NCBI GenBank assembly: GCA_002309305.1
Contig: DBWR01000062.1
Coordinates: 1 to 56,954 of the forward strand
Origin: Treponema sp. UBA1233
GTDB lineage: Bacteria; Spirochaetota; Spirochaetia; Treponematales; Treponemataceae
Reading direction: 5' to 3'
DNA: 56,954 bases
Positions 9,241 through 17,008 of this stretch are shown piece after piece. A program made the position numbers and the translations under genes. Each line of letters opens with the position of its first letter. Position 1 is the stretch's first letter. The notes under the pieces are model-generated. The model was given only the letters and a program-made list of their open reading frames with translations. It did no database searches and was not told where the DNA came from.

Positions 9241-9672
9241 ATGCGAATCAGTTTTTTTAAACGGCTTTTCTTTGTTTTGATTCAATGTACCTATGGCCTT
9301 GGACAGACAATCTGTGGCTTCGTCGTCTTTTTGATTTTCATCCGCAAACCCCACCGCATTTACCGTGGCTGCATCGACACAATGTGGGATACTTGCTCAG
9401 GTTTGAGTCTGGGCCTCTTTATCTTTACACCCAAAAAGGATTTCTCTGACTCGCAGAAAATTCGCGTGCATGAATACGGCCACTGCATTCAGTCTCTTTT
9501 TCTTGGACCTCTTTATCTTTTTATCGGCATCATTTCCTGTACATGGGCGGGCCTTCCGTATTTCGTAAAGATGCGGAGGGAAAAGAAAATCCCGTATACA
9601 AAATGCTTTGTGGAACATTGGGCAAGTGCCTGGGGCGAATGGGTCACTGGCGAAGATGCAATCTGGGATTAA
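9241..9672 (+). CDS. small membrane protein with HEYGH motif
   Basis: The 143-residue protein has two or three hydrophobic segments (FFVLIQCTYGLGQTICGFVV; LSLGLFIF; LYLFIGIISCTWAGLPYFV) and the sequence RVHEYGHCIQS, which fits the HExxH zinc-binding motif. A third ligand is not obvious. I do not recognise a named family; the motif next to a membrane segment suggests a membrane-embedded metalloprotease-like protein, but the short length makes a degenerate or accessory role possible. The start at 9241 follows from the promoter just upstream; 9205 (GTG) and 9232 are in-frame alternatives. The next gene starts 15 bases downstream. Confidence 0.55.
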   Translation: MRISFFKRLFFVLIQCTYGLGQTICGFVVFLIFIRKPHRIYRGCIDTMWDTCSGLSLGLFIFTPKKDFSDSQKIRVHEYGHCIQSLFLGPLYLFIGIISCTWAGLPYFVKMRREKKIPYTKCFVEHWASAWGEWVTGEDAIWD

Positions 9673-9687
9673 CTGGAGAGACAGGCT

Positions 9688-10215
9688 ATGATTATTTTTG
9701 AAGAAACTCCTTTTGACGAAGTAAAACTTTTTCGCTTTGACGGACTGACGGATAACCGGGGTTCAAAAATTCGTTATTATTCTGCTGATGAATTTTCTGC
9801 AAGCAAAATCGATTTTGTTCCTCAGGAAGAAATTCTATACGAAATTCCTTTGGCAAACACTTTGTTTGGAATACATTTTCAGGACGAACCAAAACCACAG
9901 CAAAAAATGATTCGGCTCATTGCAGGTTGTGGAATCGATTATGCCATTGATTTGCGTCCAGAGTCCCCGACATATAGAAAATGGTTTTCTACAGAACTAA
10001 GCGCCCAAAACAAAATGCAGATTTTAATTCCTCGTGGATTTGGTCACCTTTTCCGCTCAACAGCTGACAACACAATTATGATTTTTCAAATTGACTGTCC
10101 TTTTGACAAAACACTTTCCCGCATAGTTTCCTACAGGGATCCAATCATAAACCTTGACATCAAAGACATGAACTTTATTCTTGCCCCAAAAGATGAGGCC
10201 GCACCGTATTTATAA
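9688..10215 (+). CDS. dTDP-4-dehydrorhamnose 3,5-epimerase-like cupin
   Basis: This 175-residue protein matches the RmlC/RfbC family of sugar-nucleotide epimerases: GIHFQ is the counterpart of the usual RGxHxQ active-site strand, and ILIPRGFGHLF matches the IPxGFxHGF strand that carries the general family signature. The normal Arg before the Gly-x-His is missing here (LFGIHFQ). A GGAGAG site lies before the ATG. It acts on a keto-sugar nucleotide in the cytoplasm, most likely in making a surface sugar, but no other dTDP-rhamnose genes are nearby. It converges with the patatin gene, 13 bases away. Confidence 0.75.
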   Translation: MIIFEETPFDEVKLFRFDGLTDNRGSKIRYYSADEFSASKIDFVPQEEILYEIPLANTLFGIHFQDEPKPQQKMIRLIAGCGIDYAIDLRPESPTYRKWFSTELSAQNKMQILIPRGFGHLFRSTADNTIMIFQIDCPFDKTLSRIVSYRDPIINLDIKDMNFILAPKDEAAPYL

Positions 10216-10228
10216 GAGTTTTTATCCC

Positions 10229-11116
10229 CTAAAAAAACCACCACTCGTCTACGGGATTCAAGCCCATTTTTTTGAGGATGGCCACAGTATCCGCGTAACC
10301 CAGGTTGATGTTGTCTTCTGCCCATGAACGCGAGAAATCTATCATTCCTCCAAACGACCTCATATCTCGTGTTGGAACTATGTCGATTATTTTTTTATCG
10401 CCCCATTTCCCTGCCTGAATTTTTGGAAGCTTGTTGGTCAGGTGAACAACAAAAATTACATCCACATCATAAGTGGTCGTTGGTTCAACCGGAGTATTGT
10501 CGGCAGCTCCACCGTCGGAATACAGATTACCATCACTTAGTTTTACCGGACTTGTTAAAACAGGGTAGGCTGACGTTGCAAGTAGTTTCTGCTTTATTTC
10601 GGTTTCCGTGGTTTCTTCATTCAAGCGGAAACGGCATGTGTAATCGAAAATATTTTTTGTCAGCGTTTTTCCTATTTGAACAACTACATCGATTATTCCT
10701 GAGCCTTTCCCCAATGAACGTGTGCAAGTGACGTAAACATCCGGGGCCGAACCATTTTCCTCATACAATCCCCAAAAAGAAATACGGTTCATTATTCTGC
10801 TTAACCCTTCCTGAGAAATGATTTCTCCATCCTTGTTAAGCTCAACTGGCACTTCATTCAACCATATGTCTTCAATTTTTTTCTCGGGACAAATCGAAAA
10901 CAACGCTGCATTCAAGCCGCCAACAGAAGTACCGGAAATTACGACAGTCCTTTGGGCAATTCCATATTCAACAAGCGCCTTCCAGACACCAACCTCGTAA
11001 CCGCCTTTACCTCCTCCACCTGAAAGAACCAGGCCGTATGTCTGGGCACCAAGCTTGGAAAAGAAACAGAGAAAGCATGAAATTGTCACTGCTAAAAAGC
11101 GTTTTCTATTCCTCAT
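10229..11116 (-). CDS. patatin-like phospholipase, exported
   Basis: The 295-residue protein starts with a signal peptide (cleavage near KLGAQ-TYG). The patatin hallmarks are all present: the oxyanion loop SGGGGKGG, the nucleophile elbow GTSVG (Ser), and the catalytic Asp in DGGAADNTP. It should be a Ser-Asp dyad acyl hydrolase working on lipids in the periplasm or outside the cell. It overlaps the upstream lipoprotein gene by four bases (ATGA), so the two are translationally coupled. It resembles the RssA/type Vd patatin branch, although no outer-membrane barrel is attached. Confidence 0.88.
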   Translation of the reverse strand: MRNRKRFLAVTISCFLCFFSKLGAQTYGLVLSGGGGKGGYEVGVWKALVEYGIAQRTVVISGTSVGGLNAALFSICPEKKIEDIWLNEVPVELNKDGEIISQEGLSRIMNRISFWGLYEENGSAPDVYVTCTRSLGKGSGIIDVVVQIGKTLTKNIFDYTCRFRLNEETTETEIKQKLLATSAYPVLTSPVKLSDGNLYSDGGAADNTPVEPTTTYDVDVIFVVHLTNKLPKIQAGKWGDKKIIDIVPTRDMRSFGGMIDFSRSWAEDNINLGYADTVAILKKMGLNPVDEWWFF

Positions 11117-11787
11117 TTTGTCCAGTAATTCTCCGTTTTCTTATAGACTTGTCCAGCTGAATCACGAGAAAAACCTTCGAAATCAAACTTTCCGTCTTCC
11201 TTAAGGGAATCATTTCCCATCATCATGAAAAACGAAACATTGTTGCGGGCTATGCGTTCTGGCACGAGAATTTCCTCATGAATAAAAACCCTAAAGCGAA
11301 TATTGCTGTTGTACGCTTTGGTATAATCCTCCCGAAACTTATATCCAATCTGCACTCCATTGTCATAGGAATATGGAGAGGGAACTTTCCTTCCATCATC
11401 TAATTCCAGAAGACGTATGTGCCCCAAATATGCAAACTTATGTGCCCACAAGTAATCAAATTCCATGTTGTGCTTTTTTGCATAATCTGCAAAAGCAGAA
11501 GTTACATCTTTTTCCGTAAATGATAAACGAAGATATTTTTCCCCATTTAGGACAAATGGCCACTCATATTCACATCCGTTTTCTGCCCGCCAAAGACCCG
11601 TCATTTCTTCCAGGGATTCTATTTTCTTCCACGCAGGCTGGTCTTCCTGAATTTGTCCGTTATCATTTGTTGGATCCAAACCTTCCTTGCCATTTATGAT
11701 TTTATTTGTGGCACAGGAAAAACAAAGAAACAAACTGCCTGCAGCAACGAGGATTTTTATTACTTTCTTTCGCATTTTATATTTCAT
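11113..11787 (-). CDS. lipoprotein of unknown function
   Basis: The 224-residue protein has an N-terminal signal with lipobox LCFSC (Cys 25) and no recognised domain. The mature part has a repeated Trp/Glu-rich beta pattern (MTGLWRAENGCEYEWPFVLNG, broken by short loops), resembling lipocalin-type beta-barrel proteins that bind ligands; this is an impression only. Two in-frame ATGs (11787 and 11775) are possible. The upstream one lies seven bases after a TAGAAT -10 hexamer and has no Shine-Dalgarno, so it is likely leaderless. The 3' end overlaps the patatin gene, suggesting a linked envelope function. Confidence 0.6.
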   Translation of the reverse strand: MKYKMRKKVIKILVAAGSLFLCFSCATNKIINGKEGLDPTNDNGQIQEDQPAWKKIESLEEMTGLWRAENGCEYEWPFVLNGEKYLRLSFTEKDVTSAFADYAKKHNMEFDYLWAHKFAYLGHIRLLELDDGRKVPSPYSYDNGVQIGYKFREDYTKAYNSNIRFRVFIHEEILVPERIARNNVSFFMMMGNDSLKEDGKFDFEGFSRDSAGQVYKKTENYWTK

Positions 11788-11794
11788 ACTTTAC

Positions 11795-11824
11795 ATTCTA
11801 CAAAAGAAAATAAAAACAAGTCAA
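11795..11824 (-). promoter_or_regulatory. leaderless-type promoter of the lipoprotein-patatin operon
   Basis: On the minus strand TTGACT (-35, 11819-11824) and TAGAAT (-10, 11795-11800) are 18 bases apart, and the ATG follows 7 bases after the -10. Transcription would begin at or within a base of the start codon. Confidence 0.5.
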
Positions 11825-11885
11825 TCACTTGATGAATTGAAGTATTTCCATTATGATTAGATAAAAAGTTCATGGGAGAAAAACT

Positions 11886-12419
11886 ATGTATTTTCCTGTA
11901 ATAGCGATTGCTTCTATTCTTGTAATATCTGTTGTTGAAACAATTTTATCCGTAAAATGGAATGGATGGTATTATTCTTTTGGAATTCGAGTTTTCAAGA
12001 AAAGCATTTCGTTTTCAAATCCAGAAAAGGTTTCCATAGGAATCAACAATTTCATAAGGCATATTGATGATGTACCAGGATTCAGAAGTTATACAGGCGT
12101 TACACTCAACAAAAACACATTTTTCTTCCGCAAAAAACTGTTCAATTTTGTCAGGAATGATTTTGACAACGTACATGGTTCAATTATTATTGATGAAGAA
12201 AACAGAGCCGTCAAGATTAAGGGCTTCATTCCTTACAGTATCACATTGTTTGTAATTGGTATTTTTTCAATCTTCATATTTGATTCAGATTTCAGTCTTT
12301 TTTTACATATTGTTTTGATTATTTCCTTTGCAATTTTTCCCGCATTAATCTTTGCCTTCTCGTACTATCGTTACAAACAGCTTCTTAAAATCATAACTCA
12401 ATTGATTGATGAAGGATAA
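11886..12419 (+). CDS. membrane protein of unknown function
   Basis: The 177-residue protein has an N-terminal hydrophobic segment (residues about 2-18), a central soluble part of about 95 residues, and two adjacent membrane segments near the C-terminus (about 118-160). I recognise no motif. GGGAG precedes the ATG. It is eight bases upstream of the next gene, which is on the same strand, so the two are probably co-transcribed. Diverges from the lipoprotein-patatin operon. Confidence 0.6.
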   Translation: MYFPVIAIASILVISVVETILSVKWNGWYYSFGIRVFKKSISFSNPEKVSIGINNFIRHIDDVPGFRSYTGVTLNKNTFFFRKKLFNFVRNDFDNVHGSIIIDEENRAVKIKGFIPYSITLFVIGIFSIFIFDSDFSLFLHIVLIISFAIFPALIFAFSYYRYKQLLKIITQLIDEG

Positions 12420-12427
12420 AATGAAGA

Positions 12428-12835
12428 ATGACGTATTTTAGAGTTCACACAAAAGACATCGCATACATTACCCAACAGCCAAGAGGAATCTTTACCGCAG
12501 TAGGAAAACTTGTTGATGCAAAAACCATGACGGAAGAAGAAATCGCCGAGTATTGGAAAAACCGTGAGTATTTTGAACGCGTACTCCCTGTCCCTCCCTT
12601 TTATGAGGGTGGAAACAAGGAGCGGGCTACAACCTGGTTCAAGGACACGCCACAGGGTCAGGACATCTGGAATCAAATGGATTTTTACCGTTCCATGTGT
12701 TCCAAATACGGCTTGAAACTTTTCCGAAGCGAATGCTCTGAGCTCCCCGGTGAAGTAATTTATGAGGACGACTTTCAAATCGCAATTGTAAACACACGGA
12801 CAGATTTAAATATCAAAACCTCAGAATTGAATTAA
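12428..12835 (+). CDS. small soluble protein of unknown function
   Basis: This 135-residue protein is hydrophilic and lacks a signal or membrane segment. It has no motif I can assign. The ribosome binding site GAAGGA sits 13 bases before the ATG chosen; an ATG seven bases upstream is in another frame. The last 15 bases overlap the 3' end of the convergent sigma-54 activator gene, so the two genes share their termination region. It may be an accessory of the membrane protein just upstream. Confidence 0.55.
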   Translation: MTYFRVHTKDIAYITQQPRGIFTAVGKLVDAKTMTEEEIAEYWKNREYFERVLPVPPFYEGGNKERATTWFKDTPQGQDIWNQMDFYRSMCSKYGLKLFRSECSELPGEVIYEDDFQIAIVNTRTDLNIKTSELN

Positions 12836-13909
12836 ATCCTCGGTAATTGTTGAACCAGACGCAAACAGAGATGCCTTGGTAATTACATTCTTTAGTTCAC
12901 GTATGTTGCCCGGCCAGTTGTAAGAGCAGAGTTTGTCCACCGCAAGAGAAGAAATCTTTTTGTTGCATGTTCCAGCAAACAGCACTGCCAGCCCCGGAAT
13001 ATCCTGTTTGTGTGCCCTTAGAGGAGGCACTTCTATCGTGAACATGTTAATCCGGTAAAAAAGGTCCTGTCGGAATTTTCCATTTCGTACCTGTTCAGAA
13101 AGATTTGCATTTGTTGCAAAAATCAACCTTGTGTCAAACTTGTGTTCTTGAACTGAACCAACCCTCATGCAGCATCCCGTTTCCAGAACACGAAGCAGTT
13201 TGGCCTGAAGCGTCACATTCAAATCGGCTATCTCGTCCAAAAAGAGTGTTCCCTTGTCCGCCTGTTCAAATGCACCAGCCTTGTCCAACGCACCGGTAAA
13301 CGCACCTTTAACAGTTCCAAAAAGCGTGCTTTCCAAGAATTCGTTGTGAATCTCCGCCATGTTCAGATGTATCAGGTGTGACTTTTTTCTCTGCGACATC
13401 TGATGGATGTAATTTGCAGCCCACGACTTGCCCACACCGGACTCACCCAACAGCAGGATTGGTACGTCACAGGATGCCGCCTTTGCGATTTCCGACAAAA
13501 ACGCGCACGTTTCCCTGAACTTTTCATCGGCTTTACGCATATCGGAATCAACATCAAGAGATACATGAGCTGACAGCAAAATGGCCAGTTGGTTTTGTTC
13601 CCCACATACGGAAATGAATTTTGCCTTGGGAAAATGAGCCTTAACTGCATACGACGGATTCTTTCCGGCATACAAGAAGACGAGTCTTGTCCTATATCTT
13701 TCCTGTACAAGAGAATACAAACCCAAACGGGTTATTTCATCAAAATCATCAAATCCAGCAAGAACAGCAACAACATTTTGATTTTCAAGTTCAGTCTGAA
13801 TGGTATGGACACTCACTTCCATCAATTCCAATTCAGAACCCAACTGTTTCCGGCACCAAGACTCCAGGGCCACGGATGAGAATAATGTTAATACTTTTTT
13901 TCTGTCCAC
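12821..13909 (-). CDS. sigma-54 activator-type AAA+ ATPase without a DNA-binding domain
   Basis: Residues about 1-120 form an N-terminal domain that resembles a degenerate receiver (alternating strands and helices, no phospho-acceptor pattern seen). Residues about 130-362 are a sigma-54 interaction AAA+ domain: Walker A GESGVGKS, the GAFTGA loop (VKGAFTGA) that contacts sigma-54, Walker B GTLFLDEI, and the sensor II region WPGNIRELKNV. The protein then ends: the usual C-terminal helix-turn-helix is absent. It starts with GTG, 15 bases after the tagA-like stop, as the last gene of the leftward ctpA operon. It probably activates sigma-54 promoters from solution or through a partner. I saw no convincing -24/-12 promoter in the window. 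Confidence 0.82.
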   Translation of the reverse strand: MDRKKVLTLFSSVALESWCRKQLGSELELMEVSVHTIQTELENQNVVAVLAGFDDFDEITRLGLYSLVQERYRTRLVFLYAGKNPSYAVKAHFPKAKFISVCGEQNQLAILLSAHVSLDVDSDMRKADEKFRETCAFLSEIAKAASCDVPILLLGESGVGKSWAANYIHQMSQRKKSHLIHLNMAEIHNEFLESTLFGTVKGAFTGALDKAGAFEQADKGTLFLDEIADLNVTLQAKLLRVLETGCCMRVGSVQEHKFDTRLIFATNANLSEQVRNGKFRQDLFYRINMFTIEVPPLRAHKQDIPGLAVLFAGTCNKKISSLAVDKLCSYNWPGNIRELKNVITKASLFASGSTITEDLIQF

Positions 13910-13924
13910 TTAAGACTTTTTGAT

Positions 13925-14665
13925 TTAATCCTTTTTAAACAGCCTGTACCAAAGCAAAAGAATCTTATACTTAATATACGGAAATACTAGGAAAACCTTT
14001 AACGGATTATGTGATATTTCTGTCCAAATCTCTTTTCCCTTGTCAAACTTCTTTTCCGGTACACGGGTCTTTCGGTCACCAAAAATACCGATTACATCGC
14101 GTGAATACAGGAATATGCTGGAAGAAAATGAATTTCGCCTGTTGTATGCCCAGCAGTCTTTTTCCCTTATGCCTTCGCTAACAAGAACAAGAGAAGGAGA
14201 TGCCTTGTAAATTGCCTGAACTATGTCTCCTTCAACTGACTTTGGATAATAACCCACATAGCGGCCGACTATCTGCAAAGTTTTATACGTACTGCGTACA
14301 TTCTTTTCTGCGGCCATCAGAGTCTTTTTCCTGCCGCCCAAAAGATAAAGCGACTTTAAGTGAGACTCCAGAATGCTGAGTATATTTATGATTGCCGTAA
14401 AAGGATTGTAACGTACTGGAATCTGTTTCTTAAGGAATTTGGCGCCCTTTAAAATGCTTTTAGAAATGGGTAAAACCAAATCTGCATTTTGCACGCACTG
14501 GTAATAATCCTTCTTTCGCCTTGCCCTGAGCAAGTCCCAAATGGACAGGAACACAATCTGCTTGGTACCTGGTTTTGAAATCAAGTCCAGGATTACTTCT
14601 TCCAAATCCTGCACCTCAACAATGTCTACAGGAACATCAAGTACTTTTATTCTTTGAATTGCCAT
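13925..14665 (-). CDS. WecG/TagA/CpsF-type glycosyltransferase
   Basis: The 246-residue protein fits the family that transfers N-acetylmannosamine-type sugars onto lipid-linked acceptors. Visible hallmarks are the Asn/Ala-Asp segment (QNADLVLPIS), the SLYLLGG strand and the VGRYVGYYP loop, and a basic, hydrophobic C-terminus that would bind the membrane. The usual ADG(I/M)GV motif is changed to ADLVLPIS: the Asp stays but the glycines are lost. GGAGAAAG precedes the chosen ATG, and the first 19 bases overlap the end of rsmE. Function is inferred from family; the acceptor is unknown. Confidence 0.7.
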   Translation of the reverse strand: MAIQRIKVLDVPVDIVEVQDLEEVILDLISKPGTKQIVFLSIWDLLRARRKKDYYQCVQNADLVLPISKSILKGAKFLKKQIPVRYNPFTAIINILSILESHLKSLYLLGGRKKTLMAAEKNVRSTYKTLQIVGRYVGYYPKSVEGDIVQAIYKASPSLVLVSEGIREKDCWAYNRRNSFSSSIFLYSRDVIGIFGDRKTRVPEKKFDKGKEIWTEISHNPLKVFLVFPYIKYKILLLWYRLFKKD

Positions 14666-15450
14666 AGTTCTTTCTCCACAAGTGCGTTTTGTAAAACTGC
14701 GATTCCATACAGGGCCGCTGTCTCGCACCGCAATATATTTGTTGTAAAGTGAACGGGAACTATCCCCTTCTTCTGCATGCTTTCAATTTCTTCGGGTGAA
14801 ATGCCTCCCTCCGCACCGACAAACAGTGCCACCCTATTTATTTCATTCATATCGGCAAGCGCTTTGCCAAGAGTTTTGGTCCCACCAGTCTGTTCGTAGA
14901 GCACAATGCCGGGCATTCTTTCTTCCGACATTATATCCATTGCACTTTCCAAGTCAACACATGGCATCACCTTGGTTGGTAAAGCAGATCCGCTCTGTTC
15001 ACGAGCCTCACTGATGATTCTTGTCCAACGGTCATCACGGCCGCTGGATTTTTTTTTCGCAGACTCGACTGCCCCACCCTGACAGAATTTTCCTTCCACA
15101 GGAACGATGTTCAACACACCGCATTCGGTAGCCTGCCTGATTATCAAGTCCATCTTCGGGGGTTTAGCCACAAATTGAAAAAGCCAAATCTCCGGAAGCT
15201 GAACTGTGTTTTTTGGTTCATCGTTTTTTTCGTCAGCAAAATCTCCCGCCACCTGCAGAAGAACAGTTTTTTTTGACCCGTCAACTTTCGCAACTGTCAT
15301 CGGCTGCAGGACCCCTGTTTCAGGAAGCCTTGCATAAACCATGTCTCCCGCTTTTACACGAAGAACTTCCGCCAGATGATGCGCCTTTTTCCCCTGCACA
15401 AGAATGCATCCGTCGCCATCTGGTTCCACCTCCGAAATAAACTGCCTCAT
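14647..15450 (-). CDS. rsmE: 16S rRNA m3U1498 methyltransferase RsmE
   Basis: The 267-residue protein methylates N3 of uridine 1498 in 16S rRNA, using S-adenosylmethionine. It has the N-terminal PUA-like RNA-binding domain (HHLAEVLRVKAGD) and the C-terminal SPOUT knot: LFVGAEGGISPEE and the knot end LRCETAALYG. The start comes three bases after the ctpA stop and lacks a strong Shine-Dalgarno, so it probably depends on translation of ctpA. It is second in the leftward operon. Confidence 0.92.
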   Translation of the reverse strand: MRQFISEVEPDGDGCILVQGKKAHHLAEVLRVKAGDMVYARLPETGVLQPMTVAKVDGSKKTVLLQVAGDFADEKNDEPKNTVQLPEIWLFQFVAKPPKMDLIIRQATECGVLNIVPVEGKFCQGGAVESAKKKSSGRDDRWTRIISEAREQSGSALPTKVMPCVDLESAMDIMSEERMPGIVLYEQTGGTKTLGKALADMNEINRVALFVGAEGGISPEEIESMQKKGIVPVHFTTNILRCETAALYGIAVLQNALVEKELWQFKE

Positions 15451-15453
15451 AGA

Positions 15454-16944
15454 CTACTTGTTGCTTTCCTTTTCAGCCTTCTCTTTTTCCGCTTCCTGTT
15501 CAAGCTCCTTTAAGGTCTTGGTATTCTTCATCAGTTTTGAAAAATTTTCTTCCTTACAAATCCTGAGGGCTTCGTTCAACTGGATGTCATAATCAAGATC
15601 ATAAAGTCGGGCAGGTTGTGTCCGGTCAAATTCATTGCGTATGAGTTTGCGGATAACACGCTTGTCAAATGGATATGTCTTGTAGAGTTCCTCGGCATAA
15701 GCTGCAATGTCATTTTCCGTAAGGTCTGGATGTTCCTCTACATAAGTGGCTATAACTCCAGCGGCAACAAGATCCGCATAGGCTTTTTCTTCATCTTCCG
15801 TGAATACTTCGTACGAAACCTGTTTGTCGGGCAGAATACCCACTTTATCGATGTTTGTATCGCTTGGTGAATAATAGCGTGCAACAGTTATCTTGAATCC
15901 GTCATCACTGATCAAATTGCTTGGAATCTGAACGCTTCCCTTTCCGTAGGTTTTTTCGCCCACAAGGTACGCTTTCTTAGAGTCCTTTAATGCACCGCTT
16001 AAAATCTCAGAGGCAGATGCCGTGGCACCATTGATCAGAACTACGGTCGGTATATCCTTGACCGTGGTCTTGCTCTTTTTTGCAAAGTAAACCGCATTCT
16101 CATATGAAATACGGCTCTTTGTGGAAACGATGACTCCCTTGTCTATGAACTTGTCCGCAATTTCAACAGCCGCTGTCAAAAGGCCTCCGCCATTGTTGCG
16201 CAGGTCTATTACAAGAGCCTTGTATCCTGACTTTGTTAAGCTGTCGATAGCTTCCTGGAAACGTTTAGCCGTTGTGCTTGAAAATTCCGTTACCCTTATG
16301 TATCCGGTTGTTCCTATCATGCCATACTTTACCGTCGGGTTTTCGATTATCGCACGTACAAGCTCGACCTCAAATTCCATGGTTTTTCCACGGCGGATCT
16401 TAACCTTTACCTTGGTTCCCACCGTACCCCTGAGCCTGTCCAAAACTTCATTCATGCTGATAGGAGCCGTATCAACTCCGTCAATCGCAATGATAAGGTC
16501 TCCTGCACGAATTCCCGCCATCGCACCGGGCGAATTGTCTATGGGCTGGGCAACTTCCACATAAGCCGGTTTTTCCGGGGTGTTTTCCGTCGGTTTGGTA
16601 ATTGAAAGGCCAACGCCTCCAAATGAACCAACAGTTGTATCCTGAAGGCTCCTCCATTCATCCTTGGGCATATAGACTGAATACGGATCATCCAGCGCCT
16701 GGAGCATTCCCTTTATTGCACCCTGGTATAAGACTTCCGGATCGACTTCTTCCACGTAATTGTCCTGAATGTAATAAAACAGGGAATTGATTATATCCGA
16801 ATACAACTTTTCCTTATCTGCATTGGGACGTGCTGTTGCAGACGATGATTGGGCAAAACACTGTGATGTCGCAATGGTCAAAAGAAAAATCAAAATCTCA
16901 GAGACGATTGTATGTTTTAGTGACTTTGTAAAAATATTCTTCAT
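15454..16944 (-). CDS. ctpA: carboxyl-terminal processing protease (S41 family)
   Basis: This 496-residue periplasmic serine protease has a signal peptide (cleavage near CFAQ), a PDZ domain at about residues 105-190 (VGLSITKPTE, AGIRAGDLIIAIDG) and the S41 core: LRNNGGGLL, the nucleophile region NGATASASEI (about 305-314) and the lysine region KTYGKGSVQ (about 331-339), which together give the Ser-Lys dyad. It trims or degrades exported proteins. It is first in an operon with rsmE, the tagA-like gene and the sigma-54 activator. Its start is six bases after a TAAAAT -10 hexamer with no Shine-Dalgarno, so leaderless. The promoter overlaps that of the diverging ParA gene. Confidence 0.9.
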   Translation of the reverse strand: MKNIFTKSLKHTIVSEILIFLLTIATSQCFAQSSSATARPNADKEKLYSDIINSLFYYIQDNYVEEVDPEVLYQGAIKGMLQALDDPYSVYMPKDEWRSLQDTTVGSFGGVGLSITKPTENTPEKPAYVEVAQPIDNSPGAMAGIRAGDLIIAIDGVDTAPISMNEVLDRLRGTVGTKVKVKIRRGKTMEFEVELVRAIIENPTVKYGMIGTTGYIRVTEFSSTTAKRFQEAIDSLTKSGYKALVIDLRNNGGGLLTAAVEIADKFIDKGVIVSTKSRISYENAVYFAKKSKTTVKDIPTVVLINGATASASEILSGALKDSKKAYLVGEKTYGKGSVQIPSNLISDDGFKITVARYYSPSDTNIDKVGILPDKQVSYEVFTEDEEKAYADLVAAGVIATYVEEHPDLTENDIAAYAEELYKTYPFDKRVIRKLIRNEFDRTQPARLYDLDYDIQLNEALRICKEENFSKLMKNTKTLKELEQEAEKEKAEKESNK

Positions 16945-16950
16945 TCTTTT

Positions 16951-17001
16951 ATTTTACGTTGTTTTTTATCTCTATGCAAGGGTTGGTTTTAGTTGTATAA
17001 T
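16951..17001. promoter_or_regulatory. divergent leaderless-type promoters of ctpA and the ParA/MinD gene
   Basis: For ctpA (minus strand) TAAAAT lies at 16951-16956 with TTGCAT 17 bases further up (16974-16979), and the ATG follows after six bases. For the ParA gene (plus strand) TATAAT lies at 16996-17001 and the ATG follows after seven bases; its -35 box is weak. Neither start has a Shine-Dalgarno. The two start codons are only 64 bases apart, so the promoters overlap. Confidence 0.5.
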
Positions 17002-17008
17002 AAAAAAT

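Noticed and set aside
12821..12835. Frameshift between the small protein gene and the sigma-54 activator
   Set aside because: The genes are on opposite strands and simply overlap by 15 bases at their 3' ends.
16787..17008. Upstream extension of the ParA/MinD frame
   Set aside because: It overlaps ctpA on the other strand and would add a hydrophobic tail before a motif that normally sits at the extreme N-terminus.
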